This document shows positions 28,601 to 37,888 of a DNA stretch of 64,000 nucleotides, in pieces. The DNA comes from Bacteroidia bacterium. Its GTDB lineage: Bacteria; Bacteroidota; Bacteroidia; Chitinophagales; Chitinophagaceae. The translations under genes were made by a program, and so were the position numbers. Under the pieces are notes generated by a model that worked only from the letters and a program-made list of their open reading frames with translations, was not told where the DNA came from and did not search any database. The stretch spans positions 1 to 64,000 of the forward strand of contig JAUHYD010000013.1 in assembly GCA_030426665.1 (NCBI GenBank). The letters run 5' to 3'. Within the stretch, counting starts at the first letter, position 1; every line of letters begins with the position of its first letter.

Positions 28601-29814
28601 TTACTTACAGCTATTGTGCTGTCGTTGATTATTGCCAGTCCTTCTGCTTTGTCCAGAGCCGGGTCCCAGCCATGTGCAAGCAGGTCCATGAACAAGGTCT
28701 TTTTTACAGGAGTGATGCCATGTGCAGCCAGGCCTGCAGAGTCTGCAAGACCTTCAAGCGTTAACCCTCCATACAATCCTGAAGTTACATTGGTTGCGCC
28801 GTTAATGTTGATTTTGTATATCTTCTTAATGTTTGATGAGCCTCTTGCCGCAGCCTGAATAACTAAGAATGTACTATCGTTAATAGCTGCCATATCTCCC
28901 ATCTTCCAATCTTTCAAGCGGATTCTGTCAGAGCCTGACCCGATGACGCCATCATTAAGGTAGGCAAACATGCGTGTAGTACTTGTTGCTGGGTCTATCT
29001 CCAATATTCTGTGTACCCTTGTGTCTTCTCCTGTTGATTCGTCAGGATACAGGATTGGACTTTGGATAATAGCATATATTTTCCCGTTGGGCGTAATAGC
29101 AATACCTTCAAAACCACGATTGTTTTTTCTGTATTTGAATACTGTGTCTATTGGTACATCTATTGACGTAGCACCGGACATGGTTGCATAGGGAGAGTAC
29201 CTCTGAAGTACCACACCGGTTGGTGACATCTTCCAAACGGTTGGTCCACCTTCTTCGCATACCCAGAAGTTGCCATCTCCATCTACTACTAAGCCCTCTG
29301 CGTCAATACCCCAAACGTCCTTTGCGACAGTTTTTATGCTGAAACGTGAACAGTCCTGAACCGTATCGGTAGAAGGTATTTCCTCGGCAGTACTACCGAA
29401 GCCGGTAGGGTTGATGATGCCTGTGGCATCGCTGCCGTCAGGGCGTTTCATAGTTATTGTTTGAAGAATTTCAACGGAATCTCCATTTACGCGTATTCTA
29501 TGAATTTTTGGAGCATAGTTTGGGAAGCTGTATATTTTGTCATAAGTCGGATGACAGCCCGATGGGTTGGCATCTTTTCCGTCAATGTTCACTCCTCTGT
29601 CAGAGCAAATCCAAAACTCCTTACCGTTAGTGTTGGCAATCGGGTACATTCCGGAAAAACCGGCTTCCCTGAAGTTTATACCTTGATAAGTACCAATTGC
29701 AGGTGAATGAAAATTCTTGTAGTCCTGTAGCATGGTAATTTGTGCGTTGCTTTCTGCATGTGGTAACAACATGCCGGCAAAGCCAATCATAATTGCGCCT
29801 AAATGTTTTTTCAT
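25687..29814 (-). CDS. Large T9SS-sorted protein: phytase-like esterase domain, PhoX-like domain, three choice-of-anchor D repeats
   Basis: Start moved to MKKHLGAIMIGFAGMLLPHAESNAQ; GIDAEGLVVDGDGNFWVCEEGGPTVWKMSPTG (phytase-like propeller); GDGTFTVVMNHEFSSSAGINRAHGENGSFVSKWIIN (PhoX/DUF839-like); three DGDxTPxxxNxTDFG units; C-terminal IRLFPNPTGSDATLSLN...GIYFVKVSDE. Confidence 0.75.
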   Translation of the reverse strand: MKKHLGAIMIGFAGMLLPHAESNAQITMLQDYKNFHSPAIGTYQGINFREAGFSGMYPIANTNGKEFWICSDRGVNIDGKDANPSGCHPTYDKIYSFPNYAPKIHRIRVNGDSVEILQTITMKRPDGSDATGIINPTGFGSTAEEIPSTDTVQDCSRFSIKTVAKDVWGIDAEGLVVDGDGNFWVCEEGGPTVWKMSPTGVVLQRYSPYATMSGATSIDVPIDTVFKYRKNNRGFEGIAITPNGKIYAIIQSPILYPDESTGEDTRVHRILEIDPATSTTRMFAYLNDGVIGSGSDRIRLKDWKMGDMAAINDSTFLVIQAAARGSSNIKKIYKININGATNVTSGLYGGLTLEGLADSAGLAAHGITPVKKTLFMDLLAHGWDPALDKAEGLAIINDSTIAVSNDNDYGQYSPDEDGLAVATTNLSHVVTYRLSGSNKLENYEAHATDLSLGVTGPSTSRTPYLVPTVPGAWFTSILTSEDVVGGYKMCGTPDGLGTFDNGDGTFTVVMNHEFSSSAGINRAHGENGSFVSKWIINKSDYSVVSGEDLIQTVKLWNPVTSSYISYSSSFPSTSTAFNRFCSADLPEISAFYNSTTGKGTMERIFMNGEEAGSGGRGFGHIVTGADAGTTYELPYLGKFSWENSIACPTESDTTMVIGTDDATPGQIYVYLGNKRNVGNDIEKAGLTGGKLFGIAVSGMTVETNSSLPTPGTPFSLAEIGHVQNMSGSAINSASNIAGVTNFLRPEDGAWDPSNPNDFYFVTTNSFSSPSRLWKVHFTNPSSPSLGGTVEAVLDGTEGQRMLDNITIDHYGHILMVEDVGGNDHIGKIWQYTITTDDLKQVGAHDTARFLPGAPEYLTRDEEASGILDAELILGPGMFLIDDQPHYNISGEVVQGGQFLVFFNPDSYNSAPEIDITGSSVSIADGDMTPSTTDNTDFGNAYVSTAISKTFVIENNGEGILTVSSMNLAGAHAGDYTFVSPPTLPLTIAGHATQSITISFSPSANGSRTAMLNIGNSDINERMYHFALKGNGIDSPEIHVQGNYANILDGDMTPGTGNHTEFGEVNTGSIQIRTFMVHNIGLGNLKVTAINFTGADSADFTLNTSLPLPITIAAGDSTAIAVKFSPSDIGDRNAIVHFMNTDANESDYDFAIHGKGMGMPEINIQGNGIDIADGDVTPGTSNNTDFGDVHVGSEPVKTFLIQNTGAGTLTVSSISFSGTNASEFTLYGAPGFPITIPESGSQSFDVRFAPVGTGSRTATLTIANSDDNESVYDFALKGTGIASLGIASKEVSSSIRLFPNPTGSDATLSLNLVNDANLKIDVVDMQGRVATEGISRKCLAGENNIAIKTSDLSNGIYFVKVSDEISTTNIKMVIIH
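25970..27095 (-). repeat. Three tandem ~370-bp units encoding HYDIN/choice-of-anchor-D-like domains
   Basis: Units beginning EIDITGSSVSIADGDMTPS, EIHVQGNYANILDGDMTPG, EINIQGNGIDIADGDVTPG. Confidence 0.75.
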
Positions 29815-29971
29815 GTTCTTAAATTTTGTCCAAAAGTAGATTTGGTAGATTACGTAGGGGTTAGAACTACGTAACCGAATTGTCAACTAAATGTTACGGC
29901 CGTATCATGCGGTATTCTGTTGGTTTTTAGGACGTTACAGGAGTTAACATCGAATTAATGAGTTGGTAATA

Positions 29972-29999
29972 TTGAGGTGTCGCTGACTATTTAATTTTG
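29972..29999 (+). promoter_or_regulatory. Candidate Bacteroidota promoter for the cytochrome peroxidase operon
   Basis: TTG - 17 nt - TAATTTTG (exact TAnnTTTG), about 70 nt before the ATG. Confidence 0.4.
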
Positions 30000-30069
30000 T
30001 TTTTCGTGGTCCTTAATTTGGCGCTCTAAATACACTTGGAAACGGCATTGGGGATTTCTTTATGTCTGT

Positions 30070-31992
30070 ATGAGGAAGCGTTGGTTAGTTAGCATTTGTT
30101 TGGTCGTATCAGCTGTTTTTTTTATTTCTTTTAGAGAAAACAGCAATGTTGTGTATGCTGAATACTACAATTCGGGATTAGGTACATTTCGGGAAAGTCT
30201 TGAATCTCTTGTAGCTGACATACAGGCCAATGATCAGTATACCGTTGATGCAAAAGAGAAATTGCGTCGGAAGATCGGGACGGTAAGACATTCAATGAAG
30301 TCTGTGGACTTTTGGTTGCGCTACCTGGACCCTTTAGCATATAAGTCAGTCAACGGTCCCTTGCCGGTAGAGTGGGAAACTGAAGTGTTTGAAAAACATG
30401 AAAAGCCCTATAAAAGAATAGGTGCCGGTCTTACGCTGGCGCTGTTGTACCTGGATGAGCCCAGGGTGGAGAAAGACTCTCTATTACATTTGGTGGAGAA
30501 ATTACTATCTGTAATAGATGTGTATTGTGCCGATAGTACGACTAAAGCACTAACAACTTTTCATCACTTCTATCTTTGTAACCGATTATTTATTCTGAAT
30601 CTGGCGTCAATATATACTACCGGATTTGAGTGTCCTCAATCGGATAGTATTGTACCGGAATTGAGGACACTGCTGAAGTCAGTAGATAAGATAAATAGAT
30701 GCTTTAATGCGAGTTTCCCTGAATCAAAGCTCCCGACGGGTTATATGCAATTGTTTGATGGGATGTGTGAGTATGTACGAGAGCAACCTCGAGACTACAC
30801 AGCGTTTGATCATTTTACGTTTTTGAGAGAATATGTAAACCCGCTCTTTGTGTTGAATCAAAAGGCGATAAGAGATTACAAAGTGGTCAGCAGTAGCCTT
30901 GTTGACTACACCCTGAGCAAGCAAGCAAAATCTATTTTTGATAAGGACCTGTATTCTGGTCAGGATGCAAAGGGGCTCTTTTTAAGGGTAAAAGACAAAG
31001 ACGCCTTAGCCGCAATTGAAAAGGTAGGGAAGTTGCTTTTTTACGACCCGATACTGTCTGGGAATAATATGCGTAGCTGTGCTTCCTGTCATAAGCCTAA
31101 TCAGTTTTTTACCGACACATCTGTTACTACGCCCCTGAATTATAATAATAAGGAAGTCTTGAATAGGAATTCTCCTTCTCTTGTGAATGTAATTTACAAC
31201 CATCTTATTATGTTAGATGGGAAGCATATTACTCTTCAGAATCAGACGCTGGACGTAGTAACTAACCCAATGGAGATGGGTAGCGCAAAAGAAGAGGTAG
31301 TAAGGAAAGTTCTGAGTTGTAAAGAGTATCGGAAAACCTTCAGACAGTTGATGAAATATACTCCACAGGAAAAGGAGATTTCTTTTAATCACATAGCTTC
31401 TGCAATTACGTACTATTACAGCAGGTTCAGTAGTTACTATTCGCCATTCGATAGTGCAATGAGTCAATCAACAGCACTAGGGAAAGATGCTGTTGCCGGG
31501 TTTAATATTTTTATGGGAAAGGCTCAATGCGCAACTTGTCATTTTGTCCCACAGTTTAATGGTGTAAAACCTCCTTTTATTGGTTCGGAGTTTGAGGTGC
31601 TTGGTGTCCCTTCTGATACCGCTTATTCCGGCATAAGTCCCGACGAGGGGAGAGCTTTAATCTATGCCTCAAAAGAAATGCAGTATGCGTTTCGAACCGG
31701 TTCGTTACGAAATGCGGAACACACGAAGCCGTATATGCACAATGGGGTGTTCCGGACCCTTGAGCAGGTTATTGACTTTTATGATGCCGGAGGTGGTGCC
31801 GGAAGCGGCATGGCTTTAAGTAACCAGACGTTGTCTTCCGATTCGCTACATCTTACGCTTACAGAAAAGCATCAATTGATTTCGTTTATTCAATCACTTA
31901 GTGAGTCCATTAAACTTGAAGCGCCACCATACACTTTGCCGGTATCTAATTCAAAGTACCTCAATAAGAGGATAGTAGGTGGCGTCTATTAG
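30070..31992 (+). CDS. Di-heme cytochrome c peroxidase/MauG family protein with extra helical N-terminal domain
   Basis: Two heme motifs CASCH and CATCH; LLFYDPILSGNNMRSCASCHKPNQFFTD; NRNSPSLVNVIYN; FRTGSLRNAEHTKPYMHNGVFRTLEQVIDFYD. Confidence 0.9.
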   Translation: MRKRWLVSICLVVSAVFFISFRENSNVVYAEYYNSGLGTFRESLESLVADIQANDQYTVDAKEKLRRKIGTVRHSMKSVDFWLRYLDPLAYKSVNGPLPVEWETEVFEKHEKPYKRIGAGLTLALLYLDEPRVEKDSLLHLVEKLLSVIDVYCADSTTKALTTFHHFYLCNRLFILNLASIYTTGFECPQSDSIVPELRTLLKSVDKINRCFNASFPESKLPTGYMQLFDGMCEYVREQPRDYTAFDHFTFLREYVNPLFVLNQKAIRDYKVVSSSLVDYTLSKQAKSIFDKDLYSGQDAKGLFLRVKDKDALAAIEKVGKLLFYDPILSGNNMRSCASCHKPNQFFTDTSVTTPLNYNNKEVLNRNSPSLVNVIYNHLIMLDGKHITLQNQTLDVVTNPMEMGSAKEEVVRKVLSCKEYRKTFRQLMKYTPQEKEISFNHIASAITYYYSRFSSYYSPFDSAMSQSTALGKDAVAGFNIFMGKAQCATCHFVPQFNGVKPPFIGSEFEVLGVPSDTAYSGISPDEGRALIYASKEMQYAFRTGSLRNAEHTKPYMHNGVFRTLEQVIDFYDAGGGAGSGMALSNQTLSSDSLHLTLTEKHQLISFIQSLSESIKLEAPPYTLPVSNSKYLNKRIVGGVY

Positions 31993-31998
31993 TATTTT

Positions 31999-32361
31999 AT
32001 GAAAAAGCAGATTCTATTACTTTTATTTTGTGTGGTTTTGCTGAACGCATGTTTCGTTAATAGAAACTTGGTTTCATACGAATTTCCCGATGCTATGTCA
32101 GATGAGGTGAGAGCAGCTTATACGGAGCAGTGTGACAAGGGGAAGGTATTGTTTGAGATAAATTGTTCTAAATGTCACTATATAAAAAAAGGGCGCAGAA
32201 CGCTTATCCCGGACTTTGACCAAAGTGAACTTATTGGATACGAAATGCGGGTTATGAACCCACAACATGAAAGCGAGGTGAGAGAAGCAAGAGTGAATGC
32301 AGAAGAACTGGGATTGATTATGACTTTTCTTACCTATAAAAGAAAAAACGCGACAGATTAA
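31999..32361 (+). CDS. Small c-type cytochrome lipoprotein
   Basis: Lipobox LLNAC; single heme site CSKCH; 6 bp after the MauG-like gene. Confidence 0.75.
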   Translation: MKKQILLLLFCVVLLNACFVNRNLVSYEFPDAMSDEVRAAYTEQCDKGKVLFEINCSKCHYIKKGRRTLIPDFDQSELIGYEMRVMNPQHESEVREARVNAEELGLIMTFLTYKRKNATD

Positions 32362-32406
32362 GCGATTGACCTTGTTGTCTTTAGCAATGCCTAATTTGTA
32401 AAAATA

Positions 32407-32441
32407 GAAAGTGCTGCCTCGGAATCCGGGGCAGCACTTTC
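32407..32441. terminator. Bidirectional terminator between convergent genes
   Basis: GAAAGTGCTGCC...GGCAGCACTTTC hairpin. Confidence 0.75.
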
Positions 32442-32459
32442 AAATAAGCTAAGTTGAAT

Positions 32460-35400
32460 TTACAGCTTAGTAATCTTAACTTTCTTAGACACGTCTTTTT
32501 GTCTAACCTCAAGTATGTAGATACCTGCAGGAAGGTCCTGACCAATAATAATTGACGAACTGATATCCTGTCCGATTTTCACTTCTCTGGTTCTTCCTGT
32601 AACGTCATAAAGGATAACGTCTGCGGTAGAATTGTCACTTTCTATGTCAACATGAATTTCATTGTTGAACGGATTTGGATAAACCAGCATAGAAAACTGC
32701 TTGCTGTCGAACACCTGGGCGTCTATTGCCTGACCTGGCTTAGATGAACCACCGCAAGTGCTTCCGCATGCACCCAATCTGTCACCTGAGTGGAGAGAAA
32801 GGTGGGCCGGTACAGCGCTTGCACTTATGGAAAGCGTATGAGCTGCAGATGGATTTCCCGGAGGTACGTGGCAAAGTAGCACTTTATTTTTCTTAGTTCC
32901 CTTCGCGTTTATTACACACATGGTTATTGTATTGGTAGTACTACATCCGTTGCTGTTAGTCGCAGTTACGGTATATGTATAACTACCCGGTGTAGTTGGT
33001 GCGAAGACCGGATTTGCGCAACTTGTACAGCTTAAAGCAGTGCCCGGTGCCCATGAATAGGTGAATCCTGATCCGCCTGTACCGGTAGCACTAAGTGTCG
33101 CAGTTTGAGCGCCATAACCAAGGTAGATGGTTGTTGCAACGCCACCTGTATAGATGCTGCTTGACGGTGTAACGTCAATTGCTACAGCGCTTGGCTGGTA
33201 CTGTACGGTTACCGTCGAGGTGCATGTAGAAACATTTCCGTGAATATCGGTAACTGTAAGTGTGACAGTATTTTCACCAGCATCGGCGCAAGTGAATGAT
33301 GAAGGACTAACTGTCATAGAAGCAATTCCGCAATTGTCAGAACTTCCGTCATTAACGTCACTAGCAGTTATTGTTCCTGATCCTCCGGAAAGATTAAGTG
33401 TATGGTTATGACAACGGGCAATAGGATTCTCGGTATCAACCACGGTGATTGTCTGTGTTGTTGTAGCGGTGTTTCCGTGAATGTCAGTCACTGTCCAATT
33501 GACGGTGTGTGTTCCGACAGCGTATGTGCCGGCATCGTCGTTGGTTACAGAAGCAACGCCACAGTTGTCTGCAGTTGTTGCAGAACCAAGCGTGTAGCCG
33601 GTAGCGGCACATTCTCCTTCATTTGCACTAACAGTAACGTCTGACGGCGCAGTGATTGTTGGGTTTTGATCATCTGATACTGTTACAGTTTGTGTAGCAG
33701 TTGCAGTATTGCCGTGAACGTCAGTTACAGTCCAGTTTACAGTAGTAGTACCTACGCTGTAAGAAGCAGGTGCATCATTAGTTACGGAAGCAACACCACA
33801 GTTGTCGGCAGTTGTCGCAGAGCCAAGTGTTACACCTGTTGCAGCACAAGCACCCGCGTCTGCATTTACCGATACATTGGCAGGGGCAGTGATAGTTGGG
33901 TTTTGATTGTCTGCTACTGTTACTGTTTGTGTAGTGGTAGCTGTGTTCCCGTGAACATCAGTTACAGTCCAGTTTACTGTAGTCGTTCCAACGCTGTATG
34001 AACTTGGTGCATCGTTTGTTACAGAAGCGACACCACAATTGTCAGCGGTTGTGGCTGAACCTAACGATACGCCTGTTGCAGCACATGCGCCGGCATCAGC
34101 ATTTACCGATACGTTTGCCGGAGCTGTAATTGTTGGGTTTTGGTTGTCTGCTACTGTTACTGTTTGTGTAGCGGTAGCAGTATTTCCGTGCACATCAGTT
34201 ACCGTCCAGTTTACAGTTGTAACGCCTACACCGAACGAACTTGGAGCGTCATTGGTTACAGAAGCAATACCACAGTTGTCAGCAGTTGTGGCTGAACCTA
34301 ATGATATGCCTGTTGCAGCGCATGCACCGGCATCAGCATTAACTGATACGCTTGACGGTGCTGTTATAGTCGGGTTTTCATTGTCATTTACAGTTACATT
34401 GAAGCTACATGATGCGCTTCCGCAGCTGTTTGTGGCATTCACAGTGACCGCTGTAGTACCTACAGAAAATGTGCTTCCTGATGCATTAGAGTACGTGACC
34501 GTTGGCGCAGTGCCTGTAACGGTTGCTGCACTATAACTAACAGATGAGTTGCCACATGTTCCGGTTTCCACATCTACAGTTACCGCTGATGGACAAACAG
34601 TAATTGCCGGAGCCGAACTAATTGTTAGTGTAGCTGCATCGCTTGTTGCCGTTTGGTCGCAGATTCCCGCTATGTTGCACCGGTATTGATATCCGTTCTG
34701 TGCAGCAGATGCCGTGAATGAAAGTGTACTACTTGTTGCGCCAGATATATTGCTGTAACCCGATCCGTTATTTTCCTGCCATTGGTAGGTCAATGCCGGA
34801 GCAGAATAACCTAATGTAGCAGCAACAGAAAATGAAGCTGTGTTGCCTGAGCATGCACTTGTATTTGTCGGTTGTGTAGTAATCTCAATCAATGGCTGTT
34901 CGAAGGCAATTATTATCTGCCCGTTGTTTGTTTGATATCCTTGAGTATGCACTACCGATGAAGCGTAGGTTCCGTTTGCGAAGGAAGAACCACCGCCGCC
35001 GCTGCCTAAGTATCCTGCGCCGCCGCCACCGTAGTAGCCGCCACCGCCGCCGCCGCCATAGTAGTATGAGCCTTCACCACCCTGACCTAATGTTCCTGCA
35101 TCGCCCTGATAGACAGACGATGAACTGCTATACGTGCCTCCGATACCACCTGATGTTTGCGATCCGCCTGTAGCAGCGCCGTAAGAGCTATATGCTTCTC
35201 CGTTAGCACCGGTTGTGCCACCTCCGTGACCTCCCTGTGTGCCATAGTATCCATAGCCATTTGCTCCACCGCCACCAGCAACGATAACTCTGTCAGATAG
35301 TGACGTGCCACCTATACGAATGTCAGAGGCGCCACCGCCACCGGCACTATAATATCCATAGGCACCACCATTGCCGCCACCATTGTAGCCGCCCATTGCC

Positions 35401-37697
35401 TGAACGCCAGATACGTTGGTGAAGTCTTGACCTTTGCCACCCACATACAGATTAAGAACTTGTCCGGGAGTGACTGCAAGTGTAGCAGTTACCTTTCCTC
35501 CCCTTCCTGCATGACTACCTCTGGATGCGTCATAGTATGATACGCCACCTTCGGCACCTGTAAGTGTTACATCTATGCTGGTTATTCCATCCGGTACCGT
35601 CCATGTCTGAGCTGATCCGGTGTAGTTGAACACCAATGTTGCATTTGCGCTACATTCTTTTACCGTCACATTGTGTGTGTCGTAATCTGTACATCCTCCG
35701 GTGTTGCTGAATGTAATCGTCGCAACGCCGTCTGATACGCCTGTTACAACCCCGGTGCTGCTAACAGTCGCTATTGAGTTGCTGCTGCTGCTCCAGTCGC
35801 CATATGAGGTAGAGCCAGTAAGCGTTATAGAGTTTCCGGCAAATACACCATCGTTACCTGATATTGTTCCAACTAAAGGCGATGGAGTAACAACTATCTC
35901 AAATTCCTGTTCTACTTCGTCGTAGTTATGATGGAACATGTCAGCAGCTACCAAACCTATGTGATACGTTCCTGTATCGGCATTTGAAGGAGAGCCGACA
36001 AGCGTAGCTGTTCCGTTTCCGGTTTGAACAATTGTCAGCCAGGATGGAAGCGTGTGGTGCGATTCGATTTCAACCACATCACCATAAGCAATATCCGGGT
36101 CTGTCGCAACCACATTGTAGCTGTATGTGCCACATGCCGAAGCGGTGGTAATTGGAGTTGATGTAAATGTCGGCAATGAGTTTACCACTATTGTATAGTT
36201 GCGTGACGCAAATATTGATGGAGTGGACGATAGTACAGCCTGAAAGCTCACACTCTTTTCACCGAAGTCTGAAGCTCCCGAAGTGCTATAGTTCATGATT
36301 GTGTATCCTGGGTTGGCGCCAGTTGTAGGCACCGTAGGAGATGTAGTCGCGCCCGATGGTATGGTGGCGTAAGCTATCGATATATTGGAACCTATTGAAT
36401 TTTGTGCCACAATCGTGTCGCTAATACTCTCTCCCGCTAGTATTGACCTTATGCTTGCCTGAATAGGGGTTGGATTTACGAATACGGGTGCAGGTTCTGC
36501 AACAACAGTTATGTATATCGAAGTATTTGCCTGAACGCCTACATTGTCGGTTGCTATGAAGTTAAGAACTACGGTTGTGCCCAGATTTGCAGTGCCAGGT
36601 GTGTAGGTAAATGTTGTAGCTGATGGATTTCCGGTTGCCGGAAATGCCGGGCTGAAGTTGGAGGTTGTAATGTCTCCTGCCAGACCCGATGCGGAGAGGC
36701 TAACAGTACTGCCTGCATCAGGGTCGGTTGCTTTAATTACGAAGCTGGCGGTTTCACCAACTACCAAATTGAATCCTGTACCATTAGCCGGCGTGACAGT
36801 ATAGTCGAATTCCGGCGGGTTTGATTCGCCAACCATATTAATTAGAAAATCAAGCATTATTTGGTTGCCTTGATTGTCAGTAACAGTTACCATTGCGTTA
36901 TACTGGTCGCCGGCGGTTTTTCCGACAGTATTCATTGTCATCACACCGGTGGTGCTGTTTATCGAGAATCCGGACGGCTCTGATTGTCCGGATAGGTTTC
37001 CGGAAGTAAAGTCCGGGTAGCCAAATGTCAAAGTTGAGCCTGCGTCTGGGTCAGACGCTGGTATAGAAAAGCTCGCTGACGTTGAGCCGATAGGCATGTT
37101 GATGATTGCCGGCATTGTTGACAACGGTGTGCTGCCGGATGCTGCGGTGTTCAAAACAGTATATACGTCCCAGTTGCCGTCAGAATTATTTTGTATCGTA
37201 CTTATTTTACAGCAACTATAATATGTTACTCTGGTTGGAGTTGACGTTTTGTTAAGCGTAATATCTGCGCTTTGTCCGGTACCGTCTATCCAATCACCAC
37301 CGGAAGAAGCCACATTTATCATTGAAACATAGAAGCTTCCGCTGTTCCCTCCTGAAATGGTAAAGTATGCAGATGACGCTGCCGACCCCGTTCGCCATGC
37401 CAGGTTCACATTAAAACGATATGTGACAGTTGTTGATGTTTCTGATATCCGGGTAGCAGTTACCAAACCATATCGGAAGTGAGATGCCATGGCACTCACC
37501 GATACGAAGAGGAAGGCTGCAAGGAGCAGTACCAGTCGCCGTGACTTTTGAAACATTGATAAGTTCATCCTTGGCGATCTGGCCGTGGATGGATTGTCCC
37601 CCGAGAAGGAGCGCTGTCGTGTGTTGTAGTTAATCATAATCATTCTTTTTAGTGAATAATGAACCTGAAATTGTTGCCTATATCTTAAAAACGCCAT
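32460..37697 (-). CDS. Giant T9SS-sorted adhesin-type protein: cadherin/Ig-like N-terminus, Gly-rich domain, HYR repeats
   Basis: Cadherin-like segments, WTVPDGITSIDVTLTGAEGG...DIRIGGTSLSDRVIVAGGGGA...GGGGGGGYYGGGGAGYLGSGGGGSSFANG, tandem NPTITAPANVSVNADAGACAATGVSLGSATTADNCG HYR units, C-terminal MLVYPNPFNNEIHVDIES...GIYILEVRQKDVSKKVKITKL. True start may be nearer the signal peptide MNLSMFQKSRRLVLLLAAFLFVSVSAMA. Confidence 0.85.
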   Translation of the reverse strand: MAFLRYRQQFQVHYSLKRMIMINYNTRQRSFSGDNPSTARSPRMNLSMFQKSRRLVLLLAAFLFVSVSAMASHFRYGLVTATRISETSTTVTYRFNVNLAWRTGSAASSAYFTISGGNSGSFYVSMINVASSGGDWIDGTGQSADITLNKTSTPTRVTYYSCCKISTIQNNSDGNWDVYTVLNTAASGSTPLSTMPAIINMPIGSTSASFSIPASDPDAGSTLTFGYPDFTSGNLSGQSEPSGFSINSTTGVMTMNTVGKTAGDQYNAMVTVTDNQGNQIMLDFLINMVGESNPPEFDYTVTPANGTGFNLVVGETASFVIKATDPDAGSTVSLSASGLAGDITTSNFSPAFPATGNPSATTFTYTPGTANLGTTVVLNFIATDNVGVQANTSIYITVVAEPAPVFVNPTPIQASIRSILAGESISDTIVAQNSIGSNISIAYATIPSGATTSPTVPTTGANPGYTIMNYSTSGASDFGEKSVSFQAVLSSTPSIFASRNYTIVVNSLPTFTSTPITTASACGTYSYNVVATDPDIAYGDVVEIESHHTLPSWLTIVQTGNGTATLVGSPSNADTGTYHIGLVAADMFHHNYDEVEQEFEIVVTPSPLVGTISGNDGVFAGNSITLTGSTSYGDWSSSSNSIATVSSTGVVTGVSDGVATITFSNTGGCTDYDTHNVTVKECSANATLVFNYTGSAQTWTVPDGITSIDVTLTGAEGGVSYYDASRGSHAGRGGKVTATLAVTPGQVLNLYVGGKGQDFTNVSGVQAMGGYNGGGNGGAYGYYSAGGGGASDIRIGGTSLSDRVIVAGGGGANGYGYYGTQGGHGGGTTGANGEAYSSYGAATGGSQTSGGIGGTYSSSSSVYQGDAGTLGQGGEGSYYYGGGGGGGYYGGGGAGYLGSGGGGSSFANGTYASSVVHTQGYQTNNGQIIIAFEQPLIEITTQPTNTSACSGNTASFSVAATLGYSAPALTYQWQENNGSGYSNISGATSSTLSFTASAAQNGYQYRCNIAGICDQTATSDAATLTISSAPAITVCPSAVTVDVETGTCGNSSVSYSAATVTGTAPTVTYSNASGSTFSVGTTAVTVNATNSCGSASCSFNVTVNDNENPTITAPSSVSVNADAGACAATGISLGSATTADNCGIASVTNDAPSSFGVGVTTVNWTVTDVHGNTATATQTVTVADNQNPTITAPANVSVNADAGACAATGVSLGSATTADNCGVASVTNDAPSSYSVGTTTVNWTVTDVHGNTATTTQTVTVADNQNPTITAPANVSVNADAGACAATGVTLGSATTADNCGVASVTNDAPASYSVGTTTVNWTVTDVHGNTATATQTVTVSDDQNPTITAPSDVTVSANEGECAATGYTLGSATTADNCGVASVTNDDAGTYAVGTHTVNWTVTDIHGNTATTTQTITVVDTENPIARCHNHTLNLSGGSGTITASDVNDGSSDNCGIASMTVSPSSFTCADAGENTVTLTVTDIHGNVSTCTSTVTVQYQPSAVAIDVTPSSSIYTGGVATTIYLGYGAQTATLSATGTGGSGFTYSWAPGTALSCTSCANPVFAPTTPGSYTYTVTATNSNGCSTTNTITMCVINAKGTKKNKVLLCHVPPGNPSAAHTLSISASAVPAHLSLHSGDRLGACGSTCGGSSKPGQAIDAQVFDSKQFSMLVYPNPFNNEIHVDIESDNSTADVILYDVTGRTREVKIGQDISSSIIIGQDLPAGIYILEVRQKDVSKKVKITKL
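33421..34368 (-). repeat. Four tandem 237-bp HYR-domain repeat units
   Basis: The gttggg/gtcggg(ttt) boundary recurs at 33658, 33895, 34132 and 34369, exactly 237 bp apart, with high identity between units. Confidence 0.85.
34905..35630 (-). other. Segment encoding a Gly/Tyr-rich domain (ALK/LTK GRD-like)
   Basis: Poly-Gly runs (GGGGGGGYYGGGGAGY) embedded in a regular framework; opposite strand shows repeated ccgccgccgc. Confidence 0.6.
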
Positions 37698-37888
37698 ATG
37701 GTTTCCAAATGGAGCTTCGTTTGTTAAAATTCCGCAAGTAGGGGAAATAGTTTATTGAGAGGGATAATTGGTCGTCTATTCTAAATTGAGAATAAATGTA
37801 ATAATAAATTTCACAAGTAGTTAACGTTTCGTAGTTATGCTTGTGTTAATCGGCCGGAATCGATCAGTAAAGGGGGCTGGATGGTTGT

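Noticed and set aside
33421-34368. Possible CRISPR-like regular repeat
   Set aside because: Period is 237 bp, in-frame, and encodes HYR protein domains; no short repeats with variable spacers.
34039-34536. 165-aa plus-strand ORF in the HYR region
   Set aside because: Antisense shadow of the tandem HYR repeats; product is itself repetitive and has no signal or known motif.
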